From Kiritimatiellia bacterium (GTDB lineage: Bacteria > Verrucomicrobiota > Kiritimatiellia > RFP12 > UBA3636), in NCBI GenBank assembly GCA_017648065.1, contig JAGCJJ010000036.1:1-52221 (forward strand): a DNA stretch of 52,221 nt, given 5' to 3'. This document shows, piece by piece, positions 8,175 to 16,205 of the stretch. The notes beneath the pieces are model-generated. The model was not told the DNA's origin, did no database searches, and saw only the letters and a program-made list of their open reading frames with translations. Made by a program: the position numbers and the translations under genes. Within the stretch, counting starts at the first letter, position 1, and each line of letters begins with the position of its first letter.

Positions 8175-9017
8175 ATGTGTTGTAAGAATGTCGTTGCTAT
8201 CATCCTAAATTGGGAAGGCCTTTCTTTTACAAAAAAATGCTGTGAGTCTTTGTCTAAAATGGATAATATAGACTCTCTACGTATTATAGTTGTAGATAAT
8301 GGATCAACTACTCATACTCAAGAAGAGCTTGCGATAGAATGCCCAAATGCAGAAGTAATAAGTACAGGAAAAAATTTAGGCTTCGCGAATGGATGTAAAT
8401 TCGGATACAAATATATCCAAGAACAAGGCTATGATTTTGATGCAATATGGCTGCTAAATAACGATACAGAATGTGATAAAAATGCATTAGATTCTTTACG
8501 TAATGCTTTATGTTCAAATGAATCGGTTGGTGTGGCAGGGTGTAATATGCTTCAAAGTACTGGAGCAATGGCAGGTAAAATAGTCCCAGGCGGGGTTCGT
8601 CTCGGTTTCCCATTATATACTCCAGTTTTACCAAAGCAAGGAAAGCATTTTGATTACCTTTGTGGTGCAAGTTTATTGATACGGCGAGAAGTTATAGAAC
8701 AAGTGGGCTTTTTAGATACAGATTTCTTTTTCTTTTTTGAAGATGCAGAATTCTCATATCGCGTAAGAAAAGCAGGATGGAAACTCGCTATTGCAGAAGG
8801 AACTCCTATTCGCCATTATGGTTCTGCAGCAATTGGATCTCAAGCCTATAATAAAGTATATAATTACAGACGAGGACAAATGCTATATATCCAAAAATGT
8901 GCTTTTGGAACATTCTTTTATCGCATCTTTTTCTTAATATCAGGTGTGTTTATTTATGCACTTCGCGGTAGATGGGCAGCCTTTCGAGCAAACACACGCG
9001 CCTGCTTGTTTCGCTAA
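8175..9017 (+). CDS. GT2 family glycosyltransferase (rhamnosyltransferase-like)
   Basis: A 280-residue GT-A fold glycosyltransferase. The N-terminal strand-loop VAIILNWEGL and the nucleotide-binding VVDNGST are typical. NLGFANGCKFG follows, and the DXD equivalent is LLNNDTE. The acceptor-side motif is seen in FFFFEDAEFSYRVRKAGWK. Family members transfer sugars from NDP-sugars to polysaccharide or lipid acceptors at the cytoplasmic membrane face. A hydrophobic C-terminal stretch (about 240-262) could peripherally anchor it. It follows the TonB-like gene by 15 bases with a GGGG-type ribosome site, so it may share the transcript although no mechanistic link is evident. Confidence 0.85.
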   Translation: MCCKNVVAIILNWEGLSFTKKCCESLSKMDNIDSLRIIVVDNGSTTHTQEELAIECPNAEVISTGKNLGFANGCKFGYKYIQEQGYDFDAIWLLNNDTECDKNALDSLRNALCSNESVGVAGCNMLQSTGAMAGKIVPGGVRLGFPLYTPVLPKQGKHFDYLCGASLLIRREVIEQVGFLDTDFFFFFEDAEFSYRVRKAGWKLAIAEGTPIRHYGSAAIGSQAYNKVYNYRRGQMLYIQKCAFGTFFYRIFFLISGVFIYALRGRWAAFRANTRACLFR

Positions 9018-9036
9018 ATCGCCTTTACTTTGTCTT

Positions 9037-10737
9037 TTACTTCTTTAGCGGCCTCAATAAAAATGCAATCAATAAAATGATTGCCGCTGAAATAATCGTC
9101 GCGGAAAGCGACCACCCTGGCAGCTGAACTGTTGCACCAGGTAATTCAGCGCCAAATTCTGCAATCTTTATGAGCCAGTCCGTAAAAGCAATATTCGCCG
9201 AATTAAATATAATTGCCAGCTCATATGAGAATATTCCGCTTAACATTGATAATGCCGCTGTGAGCACAATAAGAAATGCAAGCGGAATTACCAAAATATT
9301 ACACAAAATACTTATCGGTGTAATTTGATTAAATAAATATCCCGTAGCAGGAATTGATGCAATAAATACTGCTATACTTACTGCTAATCCCTCAGGGATT
9401 TGTCGCACCATATCAAATACAACCTTTACAAAAAACAACTCGCGAATCTGCTCCCAGCGACGCTGCCACACGCCTGAATTCAAGTCTGCCTCAATTGCCC
9501 CAACGCGTGCCTCAGCAGCCTTTAATTTACGCCTTGCATATGCAGAGGAAATTGCCTCCTTGAGTCGCTCGGATAAACCAACCAATGGTGGTGCAAAAAG
9601 TGCAATGCCAATTATGCACACAAATGATAAAATATAACCAATATTGATTATTTGCAAAGGATTGATTATCTGTGTTATAAGCGCTGTTGCTGCAATTGTT
9701 GAAAGTAGCATTGTGCGACGACCCACAAGCATTGCACTATAGAAGATTAGCGACATAATACACGCGCGAATTGTGCTTGGGCTTGCTCCTGTAGCAATTG
9801 TATATGCAATAATTATTAGCGAGAAAATCAGCGTGCGAATTATTGGGTTTAGTCGCGTAATGGAAAGAAGAAGCACAACGATTGTTGCTACAATACCTAC
9901 GTGTAAGCCAGAAATTGCAAATACATGAACAGTACCGGATTGACGGAAAATTTGTCGCGTCTTATATGGTATGTCAGAGCCATATCCAAGCACCATAGTT
10001 TTAACTATTGATGCATTCAACCATTTGCCTTCGCTTCCAAGAGAAAGTATTTCTGATGCATAGGAGCGCATGGAACTAAGTGTTGAAAGCGGGAATGGAA
10101 GGTCATATCGCTCATCACGAAAGCATTGCTTGTCGCTGCCGCTTACAGTAAGCTTTAACTCTTCTTTTCCATAGTAATTCTCTTCATATGTAAGCTTACC
10201 ATGTAGCTGCCATCCGTCTCCTAATTCAACCATTGGAATATTTGATTCAAGTGTACCAATGGTTTTAGGACCAAACCACACTACACTTATTTGTGTTGGT
10301 GTGATTTTGCTTCCGCCAAAATCGTCAGGTATCTCATGTATATCAAATTTGAAATCTAAGCCACCTGTTCCACGCTTTGTGGTGAAGCGTCGCGGAGCCT
10401 CTGAGATTCGCCCAACAAATGTGGCATCGCTACTTTCCTCTGCCATCTCAAGAACAGTCTCAAAATCGTAGAGTTCAACTTGTTTTGAGTGCATTGCATT
10501 TGCTAATGCTATGATAAACAGAGTCGCGTAGATAAAGAATGTTCCAAGCCTCTCACCAAAGCTAATTCGCTTCAAAAAAGGTAGTAAGCAAAGATAGAGC
10601 ACAAAGCATCCGATTCCTGCATAAAGAATTGGATATGGGTTTGCTTGTGTTGTTGCTCCGATTGCTGTTCCGGTTGAGAAAATAATGGCTGGCATTAGTA
10701 ACGGATAGCGAACTAATTTCTGTTTGTTGGTAACCAT
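9037..10737 (-). CDS. comEC: ComEC/Rec2-type DNA uptake channel protein
   Basis: A 566-residue polytopic membrane protein. An N-terminal membrane segment pair is followed by a DUF4131-like extracytoplasmic beta domain (about 85-190) and then the Competence domain, whose hallmark HVFAISGLHVG is present. Multiple C-terminal helices follow. ComEC conducts single-stranded DNA across the inner membrane during transformation. The C-terminal metallo-beta-lactamase-like domain found in many homologues is absent; the protein ends soon after the last membrane helix. I chose the ATG at 10737, with a GAG-type ribosome site, over an in-frame TTG at 10749. It ends 19 bases from the convergent GT2 gene. No other competence gene is in the window. 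Confidence 0.88.
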   Translation of the reverse strand: MVTNKQKLVRYPLLMPAIIFSTGTAIGATTQANPYPILYAGIGCFVLYLCLLPFLKRISFGERLGTFFIYATLFIIALANAMHSKQVELYDFETVLEMAEESSDATFVGRISEAPRRFTTKRGTGGLDFKFDIHEIPDDFGGSKITPTQISVVWFGPKTIGTLESNIPMVELGDGWQLHGKLTYEENYYGKEELKLTVSGSDKQCFRDERYDLPFPLSTLSSMRSYASEILSLGSEGKWLNASIVKTMVLGYGSDIPYKTRQIFRQSGTVHVFAISGLHVGIVATIVVLLLSITRLNPIIRTLIFSLIIIAYTIATGASPSTIRACIMSLIFYSAMLVGRRTMLLSTIAATALITQIINPLQIINIGYILSFVCIIGIALFAPPLVGLSERLKEAISSAYARRKLKAAEARVGAIEADLNSGVWQRRWEQIRELFFVKVVFDMVRQIPEGLAVSIAVFIASIPATGYLFNQITPISILCNILVIPLAFLIVLTAALSMLSGIFSYELAIIFNSANIAFTDWLIKIAEFGAELPGATVQLPGWSLSATIISAAIILLIAFLLRPLKK

Positions 10738-10794
10738 ATTTTTTCTCAAAGCTTAATGTAAAAAGGCAAATCGGAGCAGGAGAGGAGCAATAAA

Positions 10795-12228
10795 TTAAAT
10801 TGGCTTTAGATATGTCTGAATTGTAATTGCTCCGCCATTGAAAATTACAGGAGCAAATATGTCATTATAATTCATTGAATCATATGTGCCAAAATCATTT
10901 AATGTCTTTCTTAGGCGATCATCTTTAACCAAACCTGTATAGATGTAGCAACCATTCAAATCAAGACCGTTTGGTCCATAAAAGAGAAGTGCACGAATAT
11001 TGATTGTAGATGTAAGTGTTACAAATGAATCTTGGTGAACATGTATGCCGGCATCTTTGATTTCCATTGGGTTATCGCAAATATCAGAAGGGATGCGAGT
11101 AGATGCTGTTGTGGAGCGCTGCCAATCCTTGATAATTACATTTCCACCGCCAGGAACTGTTGTTGCAAAATGATTTTCAATATAGACCGTGCCACAAGCT
11201 GCGCGTACATGCTTGTCTGCACCTGTATTGTCAGGATTGCTTGTCTCACCCACGCCACCATAAGCTGTAATCAAGCGTGTGGCATAGTTAGATGGATCTC
11301 TGCCATCGTTCACGCCATTGCATACGCGATTGTAGACAACAGCAATTCTTCCACCGCCACCACCACCTGCACCATTGTGCCAGCCTCTGCCACCATGTGC
11401 CTGGATTTTACCATCGCCATAGAAATGACCATTGATATCAATATTGATAGCACCACCAGCAGCACCGCCATAGTTTGTTCCATCAATATTTGAGTTATCT
11501 GCATTTGCGCAAATTGTTCCATCATGCTTAGCAAAGCCACCGACCTTAATGATGATCACGCCACCACCATTGTAGGAATAATTTCCTCCTTCTTTTGTGG
11601 TGCCGCCAGAACCAGATTGTGTAGGATTGATGATAGAGTCGTAGCAAAGTGATTTGTTTATGAAGTCAGCACCAACCTTTGTGCTTCCTTGTCCACCATG
11701 GTTTGCACCATAGCCTGGCTCAAGGCCTGGTGATGGTCCCTTGCCAGATGCAAAGCCTTTACCAGATGCAGAAATATATGCACGTGTACCAATCTTTAGA
11801 TTGCCACCAATATTAAGCTTTAGCCACCACTTATCTTCGTCAGAATTTGCATGGTGTGTTACGCCACCGTCATTTACAATAAAGTCACCCTTTACCTGAA
11901 GCTCATTAAATGTGCCATCGCGTGAGGTTGCAATTGTAGCTACTGCCAAATAGCCAGCCTCTTGAAGCCAGCCTCCAATGACAGCAGGTGCCTCTTCATC
12001 CCAAATAATTGAGCGTGGATTTGATGCAGGCAGGCGTACAACCTCATTCTCTGTAGGCACATGCTTTAATGACCAATTTGCAGGATTGCTAGCAAGCGCA
12101 TTGCTTGTAGATGAGCGTATCCATGTGTTAGTACGCATTACTGTGGCAGCTGCTTCTTCTGCAAATAATCCATTAGCAGTAACTGAGAGAAGCATTGCTA
12201 AAAAGGCTAGTTTATAGTGCTTTTTCAT
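10795..12228 (-). CDS. Secreted glycine-rich surface protein of unknown function
   Basis: A 477-residue protein with a clear signal peptide (about 1-23, ending GLFAEE). The N-terminal third contains an NPANWS motif and beta-rich sequence, as in many exported proteins that wrap around autotransporter- or adhesin-like folds. The middle (about 150-310) is rich in Gly-Gly runs such as GGAGGGGGGRIAVVY, typical of loops in repetitive beta-structures. The C terminus GGAITIQTYLKPI is beta-like but does not clearly share the aliphatic tail seen in four other surface proteins here. It starts 26 bases after azlD with an AGGAAAAG ribosome site, so it is probably translated from the same transcript. I do not recognise the family. 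Confidence 0.65.
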   Translation of the reverse strand: MKKHYKLAFLAMLLSVTANGLFAEEAAATVMRTNTWIRSSTSNALASNPANWSLKHVPTENEVVRLPASNPRSIIWDEEAPAVIGGWLQEAGYLAVATIATSRDGTFNELQVKGDFIVNDGGVTHHANSDEDKWWLKLNIGGNLKIGTRAYISASGKGFASGKGPSPGLEPGYGANHGGQGSTKVGADFINKSLCYDSIINPTQSGSGGTTKEGGNYSYNGGGVIIIKVGGFAKHDGTICANADNSNIDGTNYGGAAGGAINIDINGHFYGDGKIQAHGGRGWHNGAGGGGGGRIAVVYNRVCNGVNDGRDPSNYATRLITAYGGVGETSNPDNTGADKHVRAACGTVYIENHFATTVPGGGNVIIKDWQRSTTASTRIPSDICDNPMEIKDAGIHVHQDSFVTLTSTINIRALLFYGPNGLDLNGCYIYTGLVKDDRLRKTLNDFGTYDSMNYNDIFAPVIFNGGAITIQTYLKPI

Positions 12229-12254
12229 AATCTTTTCCTAAAATAATAAATATC

Positions 12255-12626
12255 CTAAAAAATCAACAAAGTGCAAATTCTTTCAACAATGAATGCTACG
12301 CCACAAGCTGCAGCTGCAACTGTAGGTAACTTTTTGTCTTTCAATGATAGTATAAGTGCTACAACGAAACCCATTATAGCAGAAATCAAAGGAATAGGTG
12401 AACCATTTTTTGTGGCAGCGTCTGCTGTGATATCTGCCGTTGAATTGAAAATATCCGGGAAAATCATTGCTGAGAGCAATGCAAAAGGCATATATTTAAA
12501 TAATGCCACAAGAAATGGATTTGTGAGCTGCCTTCTGAGAAGAAGCAAAGGAACTGCACGTAGAAGATAAGTAATCAGAGCAGTGAGAAGTACAGCATAA
12601 AGGATTTGAGTGTGGGTTAAATTCAT
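12255..12626 (-). CDS. azlD: AzlD family branched-chain amino acid exporter subunit
   Basis: A 123-residue membrane protein with about four hydrophobic segments. The family pattern TYLLRAVPLLLLRR near the start and the small C-terminal helices match AzlD. It works with the larger AzlC to export branched-chain amino acids or their analogues across the inner membrane. Its ATG overlaps the stop of azlC by one base (TAATG), the usual coupling of this pair. An internal insertion around 60-80 (STADITADAATKNGSP) makes it slightly longer than typical members. Confidence 0.85.
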   Translation of the reverse strand: MNLTHTQILYAVLLTALITYLLRAVPLLLLRRQLTNPFLVALFKYMPFALLSAMIFPDIFNSTADITADAATKNGSPIPLISAIMGFVVALILSLKDKKLPTVAAAACGVAFIVERICTLLIF

Positions 12627-13369
12627 TATTCACCCTCCTTTTGTGGCAGGGTGTTATCAGCCTGCTCTTGCTCTGTAGCATTTTTCTCAGGATAAATTGC
12701 ACTGATGATTACAGCTGCTGTAATGCCAGCAATTAAAATGCTCCAACTTCCATTTGGGCGAATGCACAATGGCAAAAACTTCAATGTGATATTTAGAATT
12801 GCAGCAATGCTAATGCAATAAAGCATAGGACGAAATCGCTTTGCATCAGGAATAATAATTGCAACAAACATTGCATAAAGAGCAATTCCTAATGCATTGA
12901 TTACGCATTGAGGAAGAAGTGTGCCACCTATTACACTAAGAAGAGTTCCAAGATTCCAGCCAGCATATGAGCTTAGAAATAGACCCATCATATAAGCAAA
13001 TGTAACAAGTGTTCGCTGCTTCAACGCAACAGCGATAATCTCATCTGTATCAGCCATTGCAATCATCATGCGCTGCCAAATTGATATGCTTGGGGAAAGC
13101 CTCTGCGAAATTGCCAATGCCATCAAAATGTAGCGAATATTTAGCACAGTTACCGCAATGCAAATTTCAAAAATACCACTGCCAATATTTGCCACCTTAA
13201 CAAGTGCAAATTGTCCTGTGCCGGATATGTGTGTGAGACTCATTAGGATTGGCGACCAAATAGGGAAACCACTCTTCAGTGCATAAATGCCAAAGGCAAA
13301 TCCCACAGAGAGATATCCAAAGAAAATTGGCAAGGCGTCAATCAATCCCTTTTTAAGTTGCTTATTCAT
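12626..13369 (-). CDS. azlC: AzlC family branched-chain amino acid permease
   Basis: A 247-residue polytopic membrane protein. The N-terminal pattern DALPIFFGYLSVGFAFGI and the conserved TGQFALV segment (about 50-57) are characteristic of AzlC. With AzlD it forms an exporter for branched-chain amino acids. It lies 76 bases downstream of gpsA and is coupled to azlD. The charged C-terminal tail (EKNATEQEQADN) is probably cytoplasmic. No dedicated regulator is next to it. Confidence 0.88.
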   Translation of the reverse strand: MNKQLKKGLIDALPIFFGYLSVGFAFGIYALKSGFPIWSPILMSLTHISGTGQFALVKVANIGSGIFEICIAVTVLNIRYILMALAISQRLSPSISIWQRMMIAMADTDEIIAVALKQRTLVTFAYMMGLFLSSYAGWNLGTLLSVIGGTLLPQCVINALGIALYAMFVAIIIPDAKRFRPMLYCISIAAILNITLKFLPLCIRPNGSWSILIAGITAAVIISAIYPEKNATEQEQADNTLPQKEGE

Positions 13370-13445
13370 AGGTGCTATAACAGTTCGGCAAAAAGCATTT
13401 GATTATATTCAACTCAGTTCAATTCAAGGCCTGTGATTTGCTTAA

Positions 13446-14447
13446 TTATTTGCCGTAATGCTCATGCTTGCTGTCGCGTGACATAAGGGTGCCCACTGCC
13501 TCAAGTGGAGTAGCCTTGCCCTCAAGCACAGATTTAACTGCAAAGCAGATTGGCATATCTACGCCATAAGCATCTGCCAAATCGCAAACAATGCTGCAAT
13601 TCCATACGCCCTCAGCCACCTGCTGCATACCATTGCAAATATCTGCTAGCTTTTCGCCCTTGCCAAGCCTTTCGCCTACGCCACGATTACGGCTATGACG
13701 GCTAGTGCAAGTAACCACAAGATCGCCAATACCACTTAGACCGGCAAATGTATTTTGATTACCACCTAGCACACAACCAAGGCGAGCCATCTCAGCCAAT
13801 CCGCGAGTAATAAGTGCTGCACGTGAATTGTCGCCAAAACCAAGTCCGTCGCTCATACCTACAGCAAGAGCAAGTACATTCTTGATTGCACCACCTAGCT
13901 CTACGCCAATGGTGTCGGTAGAAGTGTACACACGGAAACGCTTGTTAGAGAAAAGCTTTTGTATGCGAAGTACGCGCTCAACATCATTACACGCTGCCAC
14001 AACAGCTGTTGGGATTCCACGAGATACTTCCTCTGCATGGGAAGGACCGGACAGTGCCACAACATCCTCAATGCCGAGTAGTTTAGATGCAGTACGAGTG
14101 AGGCGTTTGCGTGATTTTTCGCAGAAGCCTTTAGAAACGCTTACAACATCACAATTCTTAGGTAGCTTATCTGCCAACTGCATACAAACAGAATCATAGA
14201 AGTGAGAAGGGATAGCAAGAATCACCACCTCAGACTCTGCCACAGCTTTAGCCATATCAGCTTCAAGCTGAATAGATTCTGGAAGAGTAACGCCAGCAAG
14301 GTATCGAGGATTTTTACGTGTTTGGCGCATTTCCTCAATATAATCAGCAAAAGGACCCCAAATAGTTACATCGTGACCATTATCATTTAGAAGCATAGCA
14401 ATAGCTGTGCCCCAACCACCATCACCGATAACGCAGATTTTGCTCAT
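13446..14447 (-). CDS. gpsA: NAD(P)-dependent glycerol-3-phosphate dehydrogenase
   Basis: A 333-residue cytoplasmic enzyme that reduces dihydroxyacetone phosphate to sn-glycerol-3-phosphate for phospholipid synthesis. The nucleotide-binding loop is VIGDGGWGTA at residues 6-15. The conserved SGPSHAEEV is present, and the catalytic-lysine stretch is GGAIKNVLALAVG. The substrate-binding SRNRG motif follows (about 250-258). Length is standard. It begins two bases after plsY, so the two consecutive steps of lipid acylation are translated together. Confidence 0.95.
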   Translation of the reverse strand: MSKICVIGDGGWGTAIAMLLNDNGHDVTIWGPFADYIEEMRQTRKNPRYLAGVTLPESIQLEADMAKAVAESEVVILAIPSHFYDSVCMQLADKLPKNCDVVSVSKGFCEKSRKRLTRTASKLLGIEDVVALSGPSHAEEVSRGIPTAVVAACNDVERVLRIQKLFSNKRFRVYTSTDTIGVELGGAIKNVLALAVGMSDGLGFGDNSRAALITRGLAEMARLGCVLGGNQNTFAGLSGIGDLVVTCTSRHSRNRGVGERLGKGEKLADICNGMQQVAEGVWNCSIVCDLADAYGVDMPICFAVKSVLEGKATPLEAVGTLMSRDSKHEHYGK

Positions 14448-14449
14448 AA

Positions 14450-15088
14450 TTACTTATCCTTTTTGAAAGAGAATCTATTTTCGCAACCATTTATTAAGCG
14501 TTGGATATTTGACTTATGCTTAATAACAATCAGGGTAGCCAAAAGAGTAATTGTAATTTGAATAATGCAATTATCGGCAGAAGCATAATCAATAAACCAA
14601 GTGCCGATAGCTACATAGATCGCAGCAATAATAGAAGCCAGGGAAACGTAACCAGAAGCTCTAAAGATGATTGCCCATAGAACAAAACCAGTGAGAGCAG
14701 AAATTGGAGCAATACCAATTGCAAGGCCTAGACCAGTTGCTACGCCCTTACCACCTTTAAAACCAAGAGTGAAAGGGAAGGAGTGACCAATTAGAACGCT
14801 GATAGCACCTGTGATAACAACATATGCTTCATTCAGATTTGGTTCTTCGCCAAAGAAATACTTTACTGCGCAAGGGATAACAACCACAGCAGTTACACCT
14901 TTAAGCATATCAAGAATAAAGGTAATGATGCCGAGCTTTTTGCCTAGATTACGAAAAACATTTGTTGCTCCGATATTTTTGCTTCCAAGGGTGCGAATAT
15001 CTACGCCTTTTGTAAGACCTGCCAAGTAACCAAAAGGAATAGAGCCAATAATATAGGAGAAAATAGCTGTAAGAATTATTGTTTTCAT
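14450..15088 (-). CDS. plsY: Glycerol-3-phosphate acyltransferase PlsY
   Basis: A 212-residue inner-membrane protein with about five membrane segments. It transfers an acyl group from acyl-phosphate to glycerol-3-phosphate, giving lysophosphatidate. The three PlsY signatures are visible: SIPFGYLAG, GSKNIGATNVFR (about 36-47) and GFKGGKGVATGLG (about 108-120). It is the first gene of the plsY-gpsA pair and supplies the enzyme that uses the GpsA product. Upstream lies the 1.4 kb repeat region. Confidence 0.93.
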   Translation of the reverse strand: MKTIILTAIFSYIIGSIPFGYLAGLTKGVDIRTLGSKNIGATNVFRNLGKKLGIITFILDMLKGVTAVVVIPCAVKYFFGEEPNLNEAYVVITGAISVLIGHSFPFTLGFKGGKGVATGLGLAIGIAPISALTGFVLWAIIFRASGYVSLASIIAAIYVAIGTWFIDYASADNCIIQITITLLATLIVIKHKSNIQRLINGCENRFSFKKDK

Positions 15089-15195
15089 TATATAATTATC
15101 TGTATAGGAATTATTGTGAATAAAAAGTGCGAAAATCAGCCTTAAATTTTATTATATAAGTAAAAAAATAGCAATAAAAACTTATCGCACAAAAT

Positions 15196-15317
15196 GTGAT
15201 GCCTAGAAGTGCGAAGTTTTGAATCACGAAAGGCAAGAAAAACACGAAAAGAGGGAAAAATGCAGCGAGAAACTTTGTCCCCAATGTCTCCTATGTCCCC
15301 AATGTCTCCTACGCTGC
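15196..15317 (+). repeat. CACGAAA-type intergenic repeat, copy 1
   Basis: This segment runs from GTGATGC through AAGTGCGAA, CACGAAAGGCAAGAAAAACA and GAGGGAAAAATGCAGCG to ACGCTGC. It aligns over about 100 bases, in inverted orientation, with 24547-24649. Copy 1 contains an extra tandem duplication of an 18-base unit TGTCCCCAATGTCTCCTA (15276-15293 and 15294-15311). Confidence 0.75.
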
Positions 15318-15365
15318 AAAATTAGTGTCCTCGTGCTGCACATATATTTTAACCCCACCACATAT

Positions 15366-15445
15366 ATTGCTTCGCAATGCTTCATATGCCGCAGGCATGC
15401 TTCATGGTGCTTTGCACCGCTTCATAGCATTCCTTGCTGCTTCAT
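15366..15445 (+). repeat. Array of four 20-bp hairpin units with a constant GCTTCAT linker
   Basis: Four consecutive units begin at 15366, 15386, 15406 and 15426. Each has a 13-base palindrome followed by GCTTCAT. The palindromes differ: ATTGC-TTC-GCAAT, ATGCC-GCA-GGCAT, GGTGC-TTT-GCACC and AGCA-TTCCT-TGCT. The linker is identical in all four, while the stem sequences vary with pairing retained. The 20-base period is not a multiple of three, so this is not a coding repeat. A related pair of units occurs at 32184-32228. Confidence 0.85.
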
Positions 15446-15460
15446 CTAACAAAATTACTG

Positions 15461-15687
15461 GTGTGAGGTGCCTGAAATTTGTGAAGGGCTTCTCACACAT
15501 CCCTAAAATTTATTCATTCGCAACTGAGATAATCAGTGCGCATACGAAGGCGCTCTGCACCTGAGCCTTCGGAGGCGAGAGGTGCGCGAGCGATAGCGAG
15601 ACGCTCCTCTCGTTTATTCCGCCCAGTACTCAAAACGGGCCTAGCGTGCTTTGCACGCACGCATTGCGTGAAAACTCTTAATTCATT
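15461..15687 (+). repeat. Structured intergenic element, copy A (hairpins and conserved tail)
   Basis: Directly after the unit array come hairpin GTGTGAG-GT-GCC/GGC-TT-CTCACAC (15461-15498), an extra segment of about 75 bases with a GAAGGC/GCCTTC hairpin, hairpin CGAGAGG-T-GCG/CGC-T-CCTCTCG (15576-15612), a conserved linker containing GTACTCAAAACGGGCCTA, and hairpin GCGTGC-TTT-GCACGC (15644-15658). It ends in AAAACTCTTAATTCAT. Copy B at 32247-32356 shares the order and much of the sequence. Confidence 0.8.
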
Positions 15688-15984
15688 AGGGACGATTAGA
15701 CGATTAAACAATTGTACAGGCAGTTTAGCGCTTAGGGGACCTTGGGGTGGGTAGAATTTTGGCTCTACATTTTTCCTATTTCACATTTTTTGTGAATTGC
15801 GAGCATTTTATTATAGATTTTGGCATAAAAACCTAGTTTTTTATTCATTGAGAGAATACACATAAATCTGATTATAAAACAGTTAATAAGTTGAAGTTAA
15901 GCCCCAGAATGCAAATTACAGCTGCCGAAGGAATGCAGAGACGCGGGGTCGTGGGGGTCGCAGAGAGCCGTAACTCCAGAAAAA

Positions 15985-16058
15985 CACTAGTGGAATGAGC
16001 TTTGCCTTAATCATTGCTTTATCTTTCGAAGCAATTTGGCAAATCTCATCCACTAGTG
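15985..16058. repeat. Long imperfect hairpin (74 bases) bounded by CACTAGTG
   Basis: CACTAGTGGA-A-TGAG (15985-15999), TTTGCC (16001-16006) and ATTGCTT (16013-16019) pair with AAGCAAT (16029-16035), GGCAAA (16038-16043) and CTCATCCACTAGTG (16045-16058). One A is bulged on the left arm, there is an asymmetric internal loop, and the terminal loop is TATCTTTCG. Each end is itself the palindrome CACTAGTG. It is not followed by a T-run, so it is not an ordinary terminator. Confidence 0.8.
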
Positions 16059-16091
16059 TGCTCGCCTAGAAGTTCATTAAGATGCGGAGGC

Positions 16092-16205
16092 GATGCACGT
16101 GATGCACGGGATGCTTGCATGATGCACGGGATGCTCAGGACGCCAAATGGACCGCAGAGACTTCGCACGTCTAGCCATCACGTGCAGCAGCTCCGCGTCT
16201 CTGCG
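16092..16205. repeat. GATGCACGGGATGC tandem repeat and CGCAGAGAC inverted repeat
   Basis: GATGCACGTGATGCACGGGATGC is followed by TTGCAT and a second GATGCACGGGATGC. Shortly after, CGCAGAGAC (16153-16161) is matched by its complement GTCTCTGCG (16197-16205) across a 35-base loop. Similar CGCAGAG text appears at 15933-15967 and near 32039-32048, so these are dispersed intergenic sequences. Confidence 0.6.

Noticed and set aside
11032..11493. Open frames opposite the Gly-rich protein gene (for example + strand 11032-11493)
   Set aside because: They mirror the glycine codons of the real gene in another frame, have no ribosome site and show low-complexity Cys/Thr/Ile composition.
15366..15445. 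The GCTTCAT array as a CRISPR
   Set aside because: The constant part is only 7 bases and the variable parts are palindromes of 13 bases. No cas gene is present in the window.
15219..15754. Short ORFs in the 15.2-15.8 kb repeat region
   Set aside because: They coincide with hairpin and tandem repeats, are rich in Cys/Arg/His, and lack ribosome sites.
15985..16058. The long hairpin as an integron attC site
   Set aside because: attC sites need inverse core sites (GTTRRRY / RYYYAAC) at the ends. The ends here are CACTAGTG and no integrase or gene cassette is next to it.
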